A DNA stretch of 32,853 nucleotides. Origin: a virus. How positions within the stretch are numbered: position 1 is the first letter of the stretch; every line of letters begins with the position of its first letter. A program made the position numbers and the translations under genes. The notes beneath the pieces were generated by a model. It was not told the DNA's origin. It ran no database searches and worked only from the letters and a program-made list of their open reading frames with translations. The stretch spans positions 1-32,853 of IMG/VR virus record IMGVR_UViG_3300042691_030980. One strand, written 5' to 3'. This document shows, piece after piece, positions 8,114-16,533 of the stretch.

Positions 8114-9185
8114 AAAACAAATCGCAATTGCCGATTCACTGAACGCCATCGTAACGCGCTTTGGCCCATTTGAGCAAGGCGACGATGCGAACGGATGTGA
8201 CTATCGTGACGGCGAATCAAATCGAAATCACGCAGGAAAGTGTTGCGCCGAATGCGTGTTTTATCGTGGCGGTGGGTGTTCAATCGTCAATGGCACTGTT
8301 GACGCAATGGGCATTTGTCGTTTTTGGATTATTTCAGATCAAACACTTGAAGAGTCTGAATATGAAGATGGCATGGAGTCTGATGACGCAAGTGTTGAAA
8401 CTGAAACGGATGAGTACGAGGATGAAATGAAGGCTGTGTTGTCAACAGCGCAGCGTAATAAGCTTCCGGACTCAGACTTTGTATTTCCAAATGAGCGATC
8501 ATTTCCGATTGTTGATGCATCTGATGTGCAAGACGCTGTTTCCAGTTGGGGTCGATACCGTGGCCCCGAGTCATTTGAAACGTTTAAAAAGCGTTTAACG
8601 GCACTTGCTAAACGCAAAAACTTTGGCGACGCACTTCCAGACTCTTGGAAAACTGATGAGATGGCAAAGTCACTTCCATCATATGCCATCAAGTCTGTTT
8701 CTGTTGAAGAGCAAACATATCGAGGTCTCGGAATCGTGTTTGGTGGTCGTGACTTGGTTGGCGATCAATTTACCAAAATGACCGATATTGGCGCAAGTAG
8801 ACCGTTTGAAGGCATGGAGTTGTACTACAATCATGCTGACGAACTTCCCGAGCCAATCGGTCATGTCACAAAAGCCGACATTGACGAGGCCGGTGTTTGG
8901 TTTGAGTTTCAATTATCGAAGCGTCACAAGTACATTGAGAAAGTGCGCAAGTTAATTGAAATTGGGGCGCTCGGTTTAAGCACTGGCGCACTTCCACATT
9001 TGGTGATTCGAGATACAGGTGAGCTTAAGCGTTGGCCAGTGGGTGAGTTATCAGTCACACCAAATCCAGCGGAGCCACGGACGCTCGTTCATACCAAGTC
9101 CGTTGATGATGAATCACCTAGTGATGCATTGCCATCTGGGCCTGTAATCGTATTTGTAAGAGGAAAGAGCAATGGACGTAGTTAA
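8103..9185 (+). CDS. Prohead protease with cysteine-rich N-terminal domain
   Basis: The start at 8103 has GAGG six bases upstream and overlaps the previous stop; an earlier in-frame ATG at 8019 lies deep in the upstream gene. The 360-residue product has three parts. Residues 30-76 hold a Cys-rich module (C32, C47, C48, C51, C59, C72, spaced like a HiPIP-type or zinc module, with G-G-G-C-S-I-V-N-G). Residues 110-172 hold a segment with L-P-D-S-D-F-V-F-P and F-P-I-V-D-A. From about 196 it is an HK97-type prohead serine protease. The catalytic His is in Y-N-H-A-D (H244), the Ser in G-L-S-T-G (S293), followed by W-P-V-G-E-L-S-V-T-P-N-P-A. It should cleave the capsid N-terminal scaffold domain. 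Confidence 0.85.
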   Translation: MLSEKQIAIADSLNAIVTRFGPFEQGDDANGCDYRDGESNRNHAGKCCAECVFYRGGGCSIVNGTVDAMGICRFWIISDQTLEESEYEDGMESDDASVETETDEYEDEMKAVLSTAQRNKLPDSDFVFPNERSFPIVDASDVQDAVSSWGRYRGPESFETFKKRLTALAKRKNFGDALPDSWKTDEMAKSLPSYAIKSVSVEEQTYRGLGIVFGGRDLVGDQFTKMTDIGASRPFEGMELYYNHADELPEPIGHVTKADIDEAGVWFEFQLSKRHKYIEKVRKLIEIGALGLSTGALPHLVIRDTGELKRWPVGELSVTPNPAEPRTLVHTKSVDDESPSDALPSGPVIVFVRGKSNGRS

Positions 9186-10299
9186 TTTAGACGAATTGGC
9201 AAGTAAGGTTGCCACCAACCTCAAAGCCGATGTGATGGCACAGTTGCTTAACGATCCAATCGTTGCACGTGCTGGTGTAGTGACGCCTGATGGTGGAACG
9301 AAGGACAAAGAAGTTAAGAACTTTGCCGACTATTTGGCTGCAGTTATTCGTGGCGACACGAAGCGCTTGGAGTCAGTTTACGAGGTAAAGGCGCAAGTTG
9401 AGTCTAGCGCAACGAGTGCTGGGTACATGATCCCACCTCAGTATGCCTCGGAGATTCAGGGCATCGCTGTTGAGGAGTCAATCATTCGCGGTGGCGCAAC
9501 GGTACTTAATCCAACTGCTCCCGAGTGGAAAGCCCCACGCATGGATCAAACCATTGCACCTGATGGCAGCTCAGCATTTTTGGGTGGCGTTAAGTTGTAT
9601 TGGACGGCAGAAGCCGGAAACATTCAGTCAACGTCAGTCAAGTTTGACCAAATTGACCTCAAGGCACATAAGCTCGCTGCATACATGCAAGTCACCTCAG
9701 AAGTGTTGCAGGATGCTCCGGCACTTAGTGGCATGTTGACTCGACAATTTGGCTTGGCCAAAGCATGGTTTGAGGATTACCACTTCTTGCAAGGTAATGG
9801 TGTTGGCAAGCCACTTGGCATCTTGAATGCGCCGGCCACCTACTCGGTTACTCGACAGACGTCAACTGACTTTACATTGCAAGACGCCACCAATATGTTG
9901 GCGCGATTGCCGGCATCGTCAAAGCGTCGTGCAGTCTGGATTATCCATCAGTCAGTTGAGCCAAAATTGATGGCCATGGCAACGAGTGGCAACTTTGTCA
10001 CCTTCCTGCCAAACTTGCAAAACGAGCCAGTGATGCGCTTGCTTGGCCGTGAGGTTATGTTCACGGAAAAGATTCCAGAGCTTGGCACTGCTGGTGACGT
10101 GTTGCTTGTTGATCGCAGCAACTACTACATCATGGATCGCCAGGGCACAACCGTTAGTACGTCGGATGCACCTGGATTCTTGACTGATGAGACGACCATT
10201 CGCATGACGTCGCGTCTTGACGGCCAGCCGGCACTCAATGACAAGATCACGTTGGCAAGTGGCACGTATCAGGTTTCGCCATACGTGAAGTTGAGCTAG
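9172..10299 (+). CDS. Major capsid protein, HK97 fold
   Basis: The 375-residue protein directly follows the prohead protease, overlapping it by 14 bases with a strong AGAGGAAAG ribosome site. It carries HK97-type features: a charged helical N-terminal delta-like domain (about residues 1-80), then S-A-G-Y-M-I-P-P-Q-Y at about 82-91, W-T-A-E-A-G-N in the E-loop region, L-A-A-Y-M-Q-V-T-S-E-V-L-Q-D-A, G-N-G-V-G-K-P-L-G-I-L-N, and C-terminal D-R-S-N-Y-Y-I-M-D-R. Protease cleavage near residues 70-82 would leave a mature protein of about 300 residues, which is an inference from the family. It assembles the icosahedral shell. Confidence 0.93.
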   Translation: MDVVNLDELASKVATNLKADVMAQLLNDPIVARAGVVTPDGGTKDKEVKNFADYLAAVIRGDTKRLESVYEVKAQVESSATSAGYMIPPQYASEIQGIAVEESIIRGGATVLNPTAPEWKAPRMDQTIAPDGSSAFLGGVKLYWTAEAGNIQSTSVKFDQIDLKAHKLAAYMQVTSEVLQDAPALSGMLTRQFGLAKAWFEDYHFLQGNGVGKPLGILNAPATYSVTRQTSTDFTLQDATNMLARLPASSKRRAVWIIHQSVEPKLMAMATSGNFVTFLPNLQNEPVMRLLGREVMFTEKIPELGTAGDVLLVDRSNYYIMDRQGTTVSTSDAPGFLTDETTIRMTSRLDGQPALNDKITLASGTYQVSPYVKLS

Positions 10300-10309
10300 G
10301 AGGAAATTC

Positions 10310-10753
10310 ATGGCTATTTTTACTGAGCGATTATCGCAATCGCTTGCCGTGGTCGGCACGATTGATCCTGCGTCATACAATGCGCAAACTAATTCTGATG
10401 GCGTTGACATGCAGTTGTTTCGTCGTGTAATGTTTGTTATTTCGGCTGGCGCTATTGGCAACAACACTGTTGCTGCCGTGGTTAAGGGCGGAAACAACAA
10501 CAGCACATTTGCCACAACGTTGACTGGCAAGTCGTTAAGCGCAAGCACCTTTAGTGGTAGTGGCGATAATAATTCGCAAGCAATCATTGAGGTGATGGCC
10601 GAGGAGTGTGCTACGCAAGACGTGCGCTACATTCGCTTGGAATTAACTCCAAGTGGCGCTGCGCATCTCTCAGCCGTTGTACTTGCCGGCGTTGCACGAT
10701 ACGAGCCTGCTGTTGATTATGACTTGGCGAGCGTTGAGCAAATTGTAGCGTAG
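10310..10753 (+). CDS. Small head/decoration protein (putative)
   Basis: The 147-residue protein is preceded by a perfect AGGAGG seven bases before its ATG, which implies high expression like the neighbouring capsid gene. It is beta-rich and Ala/Ser/Thr-rich, with D-V-R-Y-I-R-L-E-L-T-P-S-G and V-V-L-A-G-V-A-R-Y-E-P-A near the C-terminus. Proteins of this type commonly follow the major capsid gene in phages of this group and are annotated as structural or decoration proteins. No enzymatic motif is present. Confidence 0.65.
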   Translation: MAIFTERLSQSLAVVGTIDPASYNAQTNSDGVDMQLFRRVMFVISAGAIGNNTVAAVVKGGNNNSTFATTLTGKSLSASTFSGSGDNNSQAIIEVMAEECATQDVRYIRLELTPSGAAHLSAVVLAGVARYEPAVDYDLASVEQIVA

Positions 10754-10760
10754 GAATATC

Positions 10761-11420
10761 ATGAAACTGTTTCTCTTTATGCCACGAATGCGAACATTGG
10801 GGAAAGTGCACAAAGCACTATGGGATGCGCGACAGGCATGGGGTAAGCCACACATGTATGTGGAATATCAATGCGATCAGCCATTTGAGGATGGATATGA
10901 TAACGTCACATACTTGTATGAGAAGGCAAGACAACAGTTTTTGAAAACCGATTGCGATGCATTTGTGAGCATCGAGGATGATATTGTCATCCCGAGTCAT
11001 GCGCTTGGCGCGTTAGCAGATGTCAAGAAAGATGTTGTTATGGGAGTCTACTGCCTTCGTCAAAAACCAAACTACCGGTGGAATGCATTTCATCGAGTGC
11101 GTGATGACGAAGGCATGTCGCTTACAGAGCACAATCCAAATACATGCATTACATTGTGCGAACAACAAAACATCTATCCAGTGGAGGGTGTTGGACTTGG
11201 CCTCACAATGATTAAGCGGCATGTGCTTGAAAAATTGACATTTGAGCGACGTGGTGCTGCGTGCAATGACTGGTATTTCTCAACTGATTGTCAGAATAAT
11301 GGCATTCAGCAATATGCGCATTTCGGGGTTTTATGCGGACACATTATGATTGATGGCACTCGGCGTGTACTATGGCCCGATCCACGTGGCTACAATTTGC
11401 ATCGCGAGGAATTATTCTAA
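10761..11420 (+). CDS. Glycosyltransferase-like (GT-A fold) protein in the head module
   Basis: The 219-residue protein has features of a GT-A nucleotide-sugar transferase: N-terminal M-K-L-F-L-F-M-P-R-M-R, a central F-V-S-I-E-D-D-I-V-I-P with an EDD (DxD-like) motif at 72-74, then D-V-V-M-G-V-Y-C-L-R, V-E-G-V-G-L-G-L-T-M-I-K-R-H-V-L at 141-156, and a late D-C-Q-N and C-G-H. These suit metal-dependent sugar transfer. It lies between the decoration protein and the head-tail connector, so a virion protein could be the acceptor, though a host or DNA target cannot be excluded. It overlaps the connector start by one base (TAATG). The family call is fairly firm; the substrate is unknown. Confidence 0.72.
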   Translation: MKLFLFMPRMRTLGKVHKALWDARQAWGKPHMYVEYQCDQPFEDGYDNVTYLYEKARQQFLKTDCDAFVSIEDDIVIPSHALGALADVKKDVVMGVYCLRQKPNYRWNAFHRVRDDEGMSLTEHNPNTCITLCEQQNIYPVEGVGLGLTMIKRHVLEKLTFERRGAACNDWYFSTDCQNNGIQQYAHFGVLCGHIMIDGTRRVLWPDPRGYNLHREELF

Positions 11421-12058
11421 TGGCCTATGCAACGCTGCAACAGTTAAAGCGACGGTTAGATATTGCTAGCAACGAAACACGCGATGATGACATTCTTGCG
11501 GAGTTTCTTGCTGAGGCGCAAAATGTTATTGATTTGGCAACAGACCGCACGTTTGAAGCGGCATCTGATACCACACGACGATTTGACGCTGTGCAATATC
11601 AAGACTATCTATACTCAATGAATCGCATGTACACGATGTACTCATACGAAAACTACGCCGATAGCAGGGTGTTGTGGTTTGACAAATATGACATTTGCCA
11701 AATTACGCAAATTCGCAACGGCGACGGAACAATTGTGAGCGCATCGGATTATGTGACATTGCCAATAGATATTACGCCATACTTTGGCGTGCGCTTGAAG
11801 CTTGATGCAGATGTGACATGGACATGGGATAACTCTCCAGACGCTGCAATTGAGGTTACCGGTCGATGGGCATATAGCGTCACTGCGCCACTAGCGATAC
11901 GAAATGCGACGTTGCGTCTTGCAATGCATTTTTATCGTCAGAAAGACAACTCATACGAAGTGTCAGAAACATTGACTACGAATGCGCTTATTCAGATTGA
12001 CGATCTACCACGAAGTGTGCAGCGAATTATTGCCAACTACAAAAGGATTGTGGCATGA
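11420..12058 (+). CDS. Head-tail connector (gp6-like adaptor)
   Basis: The start is the ATG at 11420 overlapping the upstream TAA; a longer in-frame start at 11372 would sit inside the glycosyltransferase gene. The 212-residue product begins Y-A-T-L-Q-Q-L-K-R-R-L-D-I, then D-D-I-L-A-E-F-L-A-E-A-Q-N-V-I-D-L-A-T-D-R-T-F-E. That is the typical N-terminal helix pair of HK97 gp6/SPP1 gp15 head-completion adaptors. It then has a beta-rich middle with I-T-Q-I-R-N-G-D-G and a C-terminal helical L-R-L-A-M-H-F-Y-R. It should bind the portal from outside and start the neck. Confidence 0.8.
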   Translation: MAYATLQQLKRRLDIASNETRDDDILAEFLAEAQNVIDLATDRTFEAASDTTRRFDAVQYQDYLYSMNRMYTMYSYENYADSRVLWFDKYDICQITQIRNGDGTIVSASDYVTLPIDITPYFGVRLKLDADVTWTWDNSPDAAIEVTGRWAYSVTAPLAIRNATLRLAMHFYRQKDNSYEVSETLTTNALIQIDDLPRSVQRIIANYKRIVA

Positions 12059-12495
12059 GTTATCTTGTTGATGATGTAATTTCAGCAGTCGCATCTATGA
12101 GCGTAGCCGGAATTACTGCAAAGTACAATACTGACTTGAAGTCAAGTGTGGAAACTGCATTCATGCCATATCGTTTTATTACGCACCGCAATGCCGGCGC
12201 AAGCACTGGAGAGTATGATCGAGACACGTTAAATGGGCCACATTACATTGCGTCGTTTCGCATTACCGACATTTGCCTGTTTCGAGCTGTGGCGCAAGGC
12301 ATTAATGAGGGGACGATTTCAGGCGCAATATACAACTACATGAATGAATATCTTGCAGCAGTGCGTAGCATTGCCACGGATAAATACATGGTTGTAGCAT
12401 GCGATTTGGAATCTGACTTGTATGAATATCCGATTAGTAGTGGAAAATACTACGACACGGTTATTGCATCGGTCACAATTGGTCTTGTAAATTAG
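12055..12495 (+). CDS. Tail terminator/neck protein (putative)
   Basis: The 146-residue protein overlaps the connector stop by four bases and is followed by the major tail protein. Its position and size match tail terminator proteins that cap the tail and join it to the head. The sequence shows alternating strands and helices and ends with T-V-I-A-S-V-T-I-G-L-V-N, but no signature firm enough to name the family. The call rests chiefly on synteny. Confidence 0.6.
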   Translation: MSYLVDDVISAVASMSVAGITAKYNTDLKSSVETAFMPYRFITHRNAGASTGEYDRDTLNGPHYIASFRITDICLFRAVAQGINEGTISGAIYNYMNEYLAAVRSIATDKYMVVACDLESDLYEYPISSGKYYDTVIASVTIGLVN

Positions 12496-12504
12496 GAGGC
12501 TGTT

Positions 12505-13008
12505 ATGGCACAAACAAGTGGTGCAGTAGCTCAAGGTATTGCACGTATTGAAGTAAGCTTCAACAAAACCACATGGCACAACATTGGTGGAACCTCGCAA
12601 TCAGTCACTGGCGCCGATCAAGAGCGTCAAGTTGGTGATGCGTACACGGTCGAAGGCGATACTGCGGTTGCTTCGCCAGGTAAGCGCACGCCAATGGACT
12701 TGGAGTTCAACATCCTGTACACTGAAATCAGCACTGAGGCATATGAGCTTATTCGTGCGCAATTCGAGGATGCTGATACAGGCTCTGTTATCTACGTGCG
12801 ATACGTGCCAAAAGGTGGTACGGCTGGAGCAAATGCAATGTATCGTACACCAATCTTGGCAAACACGATGCCGGCACTTTTGACGAGTTTCCGTTATCCA
12901 ATGTTTGACGCAAGTACGGCAGGCCCGATTATGAGCATGTTTCGTGTTCATACGCCGTATCTTGAAAAGACATCGGCAAGTAACACAAGCGGAGGGAGTG
13001 GTACCTAA
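12505..13008 (+). CDS. Major tail protein (tube)
   Basis: The 167-residue protein has a strong AGGAGG ribosome site. Its beta-rich sequence has W-H-N-I-G-G-T-S-Q-S-V-T-G near the N-terminus, a turn with G-K-R-T-P-M-D-L-E-F-N-I-L-Y-T and Y-E-L-I-R-A-Q-F, and a flexible Ser/Gly/Thr-rich C-terminus. These features and the position before the tail chaperones and tape measure identify it as the tube-forming major tail protein. Its stop overlaps the next ATG by one base (TAATG). Confidence 0.82.
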   Translation: MAQTSGAVAQGIARIEVSFNKTTWHNIGGTSQSVTGADQERQVGDAYTVEGDTAVASPGKRTPMDLEFNILYTEISTEAYELIRAQFEDADTGSVIYVRYVPKGGTAGANAMYRTPILANTMPALLTSFRYPMFDASTAGPIMSMFRVHTPYLEKTSASNTSGGSGT

Positions 13009-13271
13009 TGTCTGAAGAAGCCAAAACCGAGTTTTTGTACAAACTCAAACGCGATAAGCTGACCATGAAGGACATGAAAATCTTCTGGCAGATTCGCAAG
13101 GGGAAGATGGGAGATGACGAAATCTACGATTGGCTAGATCAAATGGTAGAAGGGGGTGTTGCACACATCCCCTACTCCCAATTTAGCGAAGTGTTTGCGC
13201 AGATTTTTATCCAGTTTTATGAGCTTGAAAATCCGAAGGACGCCGAGGGAAAAGTCTCGAAGTCCGCGTGA
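13008..13271 (+). CDS. Tail assembly chaperone (gpG-like, zero-frame product)
   Basis: This 87-residue protein, rich in Lys, Asp and Glu, lies between the major tail protein and tape measure, where lambda-like phages encode gpG. It contains F-W-Q-I-R-K-G-K-M-G-D-D-E-I and Y-D-W-L-D-Q-M-V-E. Near its 3' end, at codon 80-82, the mRNA has G-GGA-AAA in the correct phase for -1 slippage. Slippage would replace the last five residues with a 62-residue extension ending at 13441. The product is expected to coat the tape measure during tail assembly and to be absent from the virion. Confidence 0.82.
   Translation: MSEEAKTEFLYKLKRDKLTMKDMKIFWQIRKGKMGDDEIYDWLDQMVEGGVAHIPYSQFSEVFAQIFIQFYELENPKDAEGKVSKSA
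13247..13253 (+). other. Programmed -1 ribosomal frameshift slippery heptamer
   Basis: The bases GGGAAAA are phased as G-GGA-AAA in the upstream chaperone frame (codons GAG GGA AAA), matching the X-XXY-YYZ rule. The sequence closely resembles the lambda gpG-gpGT slip site G-GGA-AAG. After a one-base backward slip at 13253, the frame is open through to 13441, overlapping the tape measure start. The zero-frame stop lies at 13269-13271, just downstream. Confidence 0.82.
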
Positions 13272-13441
13272 TGGCGCACCTTCACACGGGCGAACCGGCG
13301 CCGTATGAAATGCTCATACTTCGGTTATGCAGAGAGTTTAGCTGTCTGCCGAGTGCGCTCGAAGCCGAGAAATGGGAACATATTGGGCCATTACTTGTGT
13401 GCATGGCTGCTGAATCAAAGGTAAGGGAGTTCCACCGATGA
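13271..13441 (+). CDS. Tail chaperone frameshift extension (gpT-like)
   Basis: This 56-codon ORF begins with an ATG overlapping the chaperone stop (TGATG) and ends overlapping the tape measure ATG (ATGA). Its frame is also entered from the slippery site at 13247-13253, without any stop in between. The main product is therefore probably a fusion of about 144 residues (13008-13253, then 13253-13441) rather than a free 56-residue protein. The extension contains Y-E-M-L-I-L-R-L-C-R-E-F and W-E-H-I-G-P-L-L. By the lambda model this gpT-like part would contact tube subunits. Re-initiation at the ATG remains possible. Confidence 0.75.
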   Translation: MAHLHTGEPAPYEMLILRLCREFSCLPSALEAEKWEHIGPLLVCMAAESKVREFHR

Positions 13442-16400
13442 CAGAACAATTTCGCGTAGAGTTTATTGGCGATAATAAGCTGTCAGCGGTACTAGCGCGT
13501 GTGTCACGAGAATTAGAATCTGTGTACACGCGCGCAGGAACTGCCGCAAACTCAATCACGGCACTTAATGGCGCAATGAGTGGCAGCAGGGCGACAACGC
13601 TTTCGCAAGATGTTCGCGCCATGAGCACGTCGCTTAAAAGCATTCAGAATGTATCAATATCCAAAATCATTGGTCAATTTGCAACGTTTGAGCGACGCAC
13701 GGCCGGCGTCATGCGCAACCTAGCGGCAATTGAAGCGTCGTTACAAAATATCAGTCAAATGCCCAACGTCACAGCCAACATTCAAGTTCCGCAGCCACCA
13801 CGACAAGGCGGCGGTGGGGGTGGTGGTAGGGGCGGCGCAAACCTTACGGCATTTCAAGAGTTTGAGCGATACCTACACATTTTTAACTCAGTCACATTTG
13901 CGCTTGGTACGTTGCAAATCATGGCGCAACAATATTACGATACTGTGCGCGCAGGTAATGAATTAACTCGCGCGCAAACGTTGCTCATGTCGGTTGTGCA
14001 GTCTGAGGGGATTTTACCTGGCATTACGGCAATGCAAAAGTATGGCCAAGCAATACAGGTCGCAGCACGCAATCAAATCCTCTTTGGTGGCACTCTTTCC
14101 GAGTCTATTGAAGGCATTCTGAAATTACAACAAATCAGTCAATCTGCCGGAATGAGCATCAACACACTCAACGACGCCGTGCAGTTGCTTTCACTTCGCG
14201 ATCCAGTGCAAGGCATTGAAGGTGCGACAATTGCCATTCAGGAATTGATTAGTGGCGATCCCATGTCGTTGCGTCGGCGTTTTGAATTGCCGGCAGATGC
14301 CGTAAATCGTTTGGCGAACATGTCAGGGAATGCACAAGCACAGATTCAAGGATTGACTGAATTACTTGCCACGCAAGGCATTACGCTTGACGCGCTTAAT
14401 GATCAACTCAACACAACCGCTGCAACGTATAATCGTCTTGAATCCGCTGCGTCAAATGCATATCAGCGATTAGGTCAACAGTTAGCACGCTTTGGCGAGC
14501 CAGTAGCCGCTGCGGCCGCAGAATCGCTTGCCGGTGTGTCAGTCGGCCTCGGGCCATTTCGCGAACTAGCGGGAGTCATGAATCTCAATCCACTTACAGC
14601 TGGATTGGGGACACTTGTGGGTGCATTTGGTGGATTGCAAGACCAAATGTTGCAGAATGTTGATATAGCTCAGCAAATGGATGCGGAAACGCGTGCGTTA
14701 TTTGAAGGCATGGTGCAAAATGGCACTATCACTGCCGAGGCGACACGCGCAAGGCTTGAACGTGAACAACAGGCGTACGAGTATAGCATTGGCGTCATTA
14801 ACCGATATGCAGCCGAAACCGAAGCCGCTGCCGCTCGACAGCGTGAAGCGTTTGCTGGTGATTTTGCCGACAACTATCGCCAAAAGATTCTTGACCTTAT
14901 TGATGCGCAAATGAAGGCAAACTCTTCAACGCGCGCTAAATTACATCTTGATGCCGCTGCCGAGTTGGCGCAAACAAACTTAAGCCAAGCAGTTTTAATT
15001 TATGCACGATCGCTTAACGTATCTCAGGCAGAAGCCGAGGAGTTGATTAAGCTTAAGATGGTTGAGCTTAACTTGACCGAAGATAATATTCGTGCGTTAT
15101 ACGGCCTTGAAGTTGCTGTTGAAGAAGTTAAGACATCATATCAATTGCTTGCTGAATCAATGGCAGAAAGCAACAAAGGCGCTCTTGAACAAAAGCAAGT
15201 TGATGAGTATTTACTGCAACTTTTTCCATCCATACTTGATGGCACTATCAAGTTTGCGCAAGCACAAGTCATACTTGCACAGGCATTTGGTCTAAGTAAC
15301 GAGCAAGCACTTGCATTGCTTGATACTTACATGAACCTCATGACATTTGATCCTGATGAAATTGCACAGAGAATAAGTGGCAATTATATTCCAGGTACGC
15401 TTGATTATTTCGGTAAAGGCGCAACACGTATTTATGGCCAAGCGTATCGTGAAGCTATGCGTGCGTACAATCCCCGAGAGGCCGTTGGTGTTGTGAGCGC
15501 CGGCCTTGAAGAGATAAACAAAGAACAAGAAAAAGCTGGCAAGAAGCGACTAAGCACAATTGAAAGCAATAACCAGCGCATGCTAGATATTGAGGCGGAA
15601 ACGTATGTTAAGTTGCTTGAATACGACAAAGAGATTTATCGCAAGCGCATAAAGGAATTGCAAGAGTATTTTGCGTCTGCCACGCTGATGACGCAACGCA
15701 GAGCATATGAAACAACTGCCAATAACCTTGATCTCATTGAGGGTCGCAATAGCAAGCTTGATGCAGAAACACGACAGCGATTGCTTGCACGTGAAAACAT
15801 TGAGGCGTATGGAACTTTGCAGCTCAATGAAGCAACACGCAAAGCAAACGAAATTGCACTCAATGGCGATGCGTCATTTGCAAAAGAGTATCTCTCAATT
15901 CAAGAGAATCGCGTTGCCGATACTGAGGATTTGAATTGGAAGTTGCATGATACATTGGTTCGCCTTGAAGGAGATCCTGCTGCGCAAGAGCGAGCAAAGA
16001 CGGTACATGCAGAATCCCTTGCTGCTTTGGAAACGTACTACGATACACGCATTGGTCTTGCAAAAGCTGCTGCCGAGCAAGAAAAAGAAGCGGAACGAGA
16101 AGCACGCAAGCAAATTATTGATGACGCAATTGCATCAGTGATGGCGTTTACCGAAATTGACGAGGGTAAGCGCAAAGACATTGTAGACGGCTTAAATGTT
16201 GCCAAAACGACTATTGCCGATTTATCATCGGTATATGTGTCAGGCGTTGACGCAATGCGTGGGTCGCTTGAATTGCTTGCCAAGGCAATGATGAATGTAA
16301 AAGAACAGGCAAACATACTAACGCCTGAACAACTTGCCATGTTCAATGGGTTGCCATCCGGAATTGGCAGCGCAGGGCCTGGAAGTAATATTGACATCAC

Positions 16401-16533
16401 TGACAGCAACAATACTACTACGGTCAATGTTGGTGGAATTACGGTATCTGTGCAGTCTCAGGCCGATCCAAATCAAATTGCGCAAACTGTGTTGCAAATA
16501 TTGCAAGACCAGCAGAATCAGCGAGGTGGATGA
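13438..16533 (+). CDS. Tape measure protein
   Basis: At 1031 residues this is the longest gene in the window. It follows the frameshifted chaperones, which fixes its identity. Features are a helical N-terminus, a Gly-rich hinge near residues 120-135 (a run of Gly with one Arg), a central helical region with repeated E-A-E-A and A-A-A segments, long coiled-coil stretches from about 690 to 930 rich in Glu/Lys/Arg, and a Gly/Asn-rich C-terminus. The length sets the tail length (by the usual 1.5 angstroms per residue, roughly 150 nm). The protein may also enter the host envelope at DNA ejection. No peptidase motif was seen. Confidence 0.9.
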   Translation: MTEQFRVEFIGDNKLSAVLARVSRELESVYTRAGTAANSITALNGAMSGSRATTLSQDVRAMSTSLKSIQNVSISKIIGQFATFERRTAGVMRNLAAIEASLQNISQMPNVTANIQVPQPPRQGGGGGGGRGGANLTAFQEFERYLHIFNSVTFALGTLQIMAQQYYDTVRAGNELTRAQTLLMSVVQSEGILPGITAMQKYGQAIQVAARNQILFGGTLSESIEGILKLQQISQSAGMSINTLNDAVQLLSLRDPVQGIEGATIAIQELISGDPMSLRRRFELPADAVNRLANMSGNAQAQIQGLTELLATQGITLDALNDQLNTTAATYNRLESAASNAYQRLGQQLARFGEPVAAAAAESLAGVSVGLGPFRELAGVMNLNPLTAGLGTLVGAFGGLQDQMLQNVDIAQQMDAETRALFEGMVQNGTITAEATRARLEREQQAYEYSIGVINRYAAETEAAAARQREAFAGDFADNYRQKILDLIDAQMKANSSTRAKLHLDAAAELAQTNLSQAVLIYARSLNVSQAEAEELIKLKMVELNLTEDNIRALYGLEVAVEEVKTSYQLLAESMAESNKGALEQKQVDEYLLQLFPSILDGTIKFAQAQVILAQAFGLSNEQALALLDTYMNLMTFDPDEIAQRISGNYIPGTLDYFGKGATRIYGQAYREAMRAYNPREAVGVVSAGLEEINKEQEKAGKKRLSTIESNNQRMLDIEAETYVKLLEYDKEIYRKRIKELQEYFASATLMTQRRAYETTANNLDLIEGRNSKLDAETRQRLLARENIEAYGTLQLNEATRKANEIALNGDASFAKEYLSIQENRVADTEDLNWKLHDTLVRLEGDPAAQERAKTVHAESLAALETYYDTRIGLAKAAAEQEKEAEREARKQIIDDAIASVMAFTEIDEGKRKDIVDGLNVAKTTIADLSSVYVSGVDAMRGSLELLAKAMMNVKEQANILTPEQLAMFNGLPSGIGSAGPGSNIDITDSNNTTTVNVGGITVSVQSQADPNQIAQTVLQILQDQQNQRGG

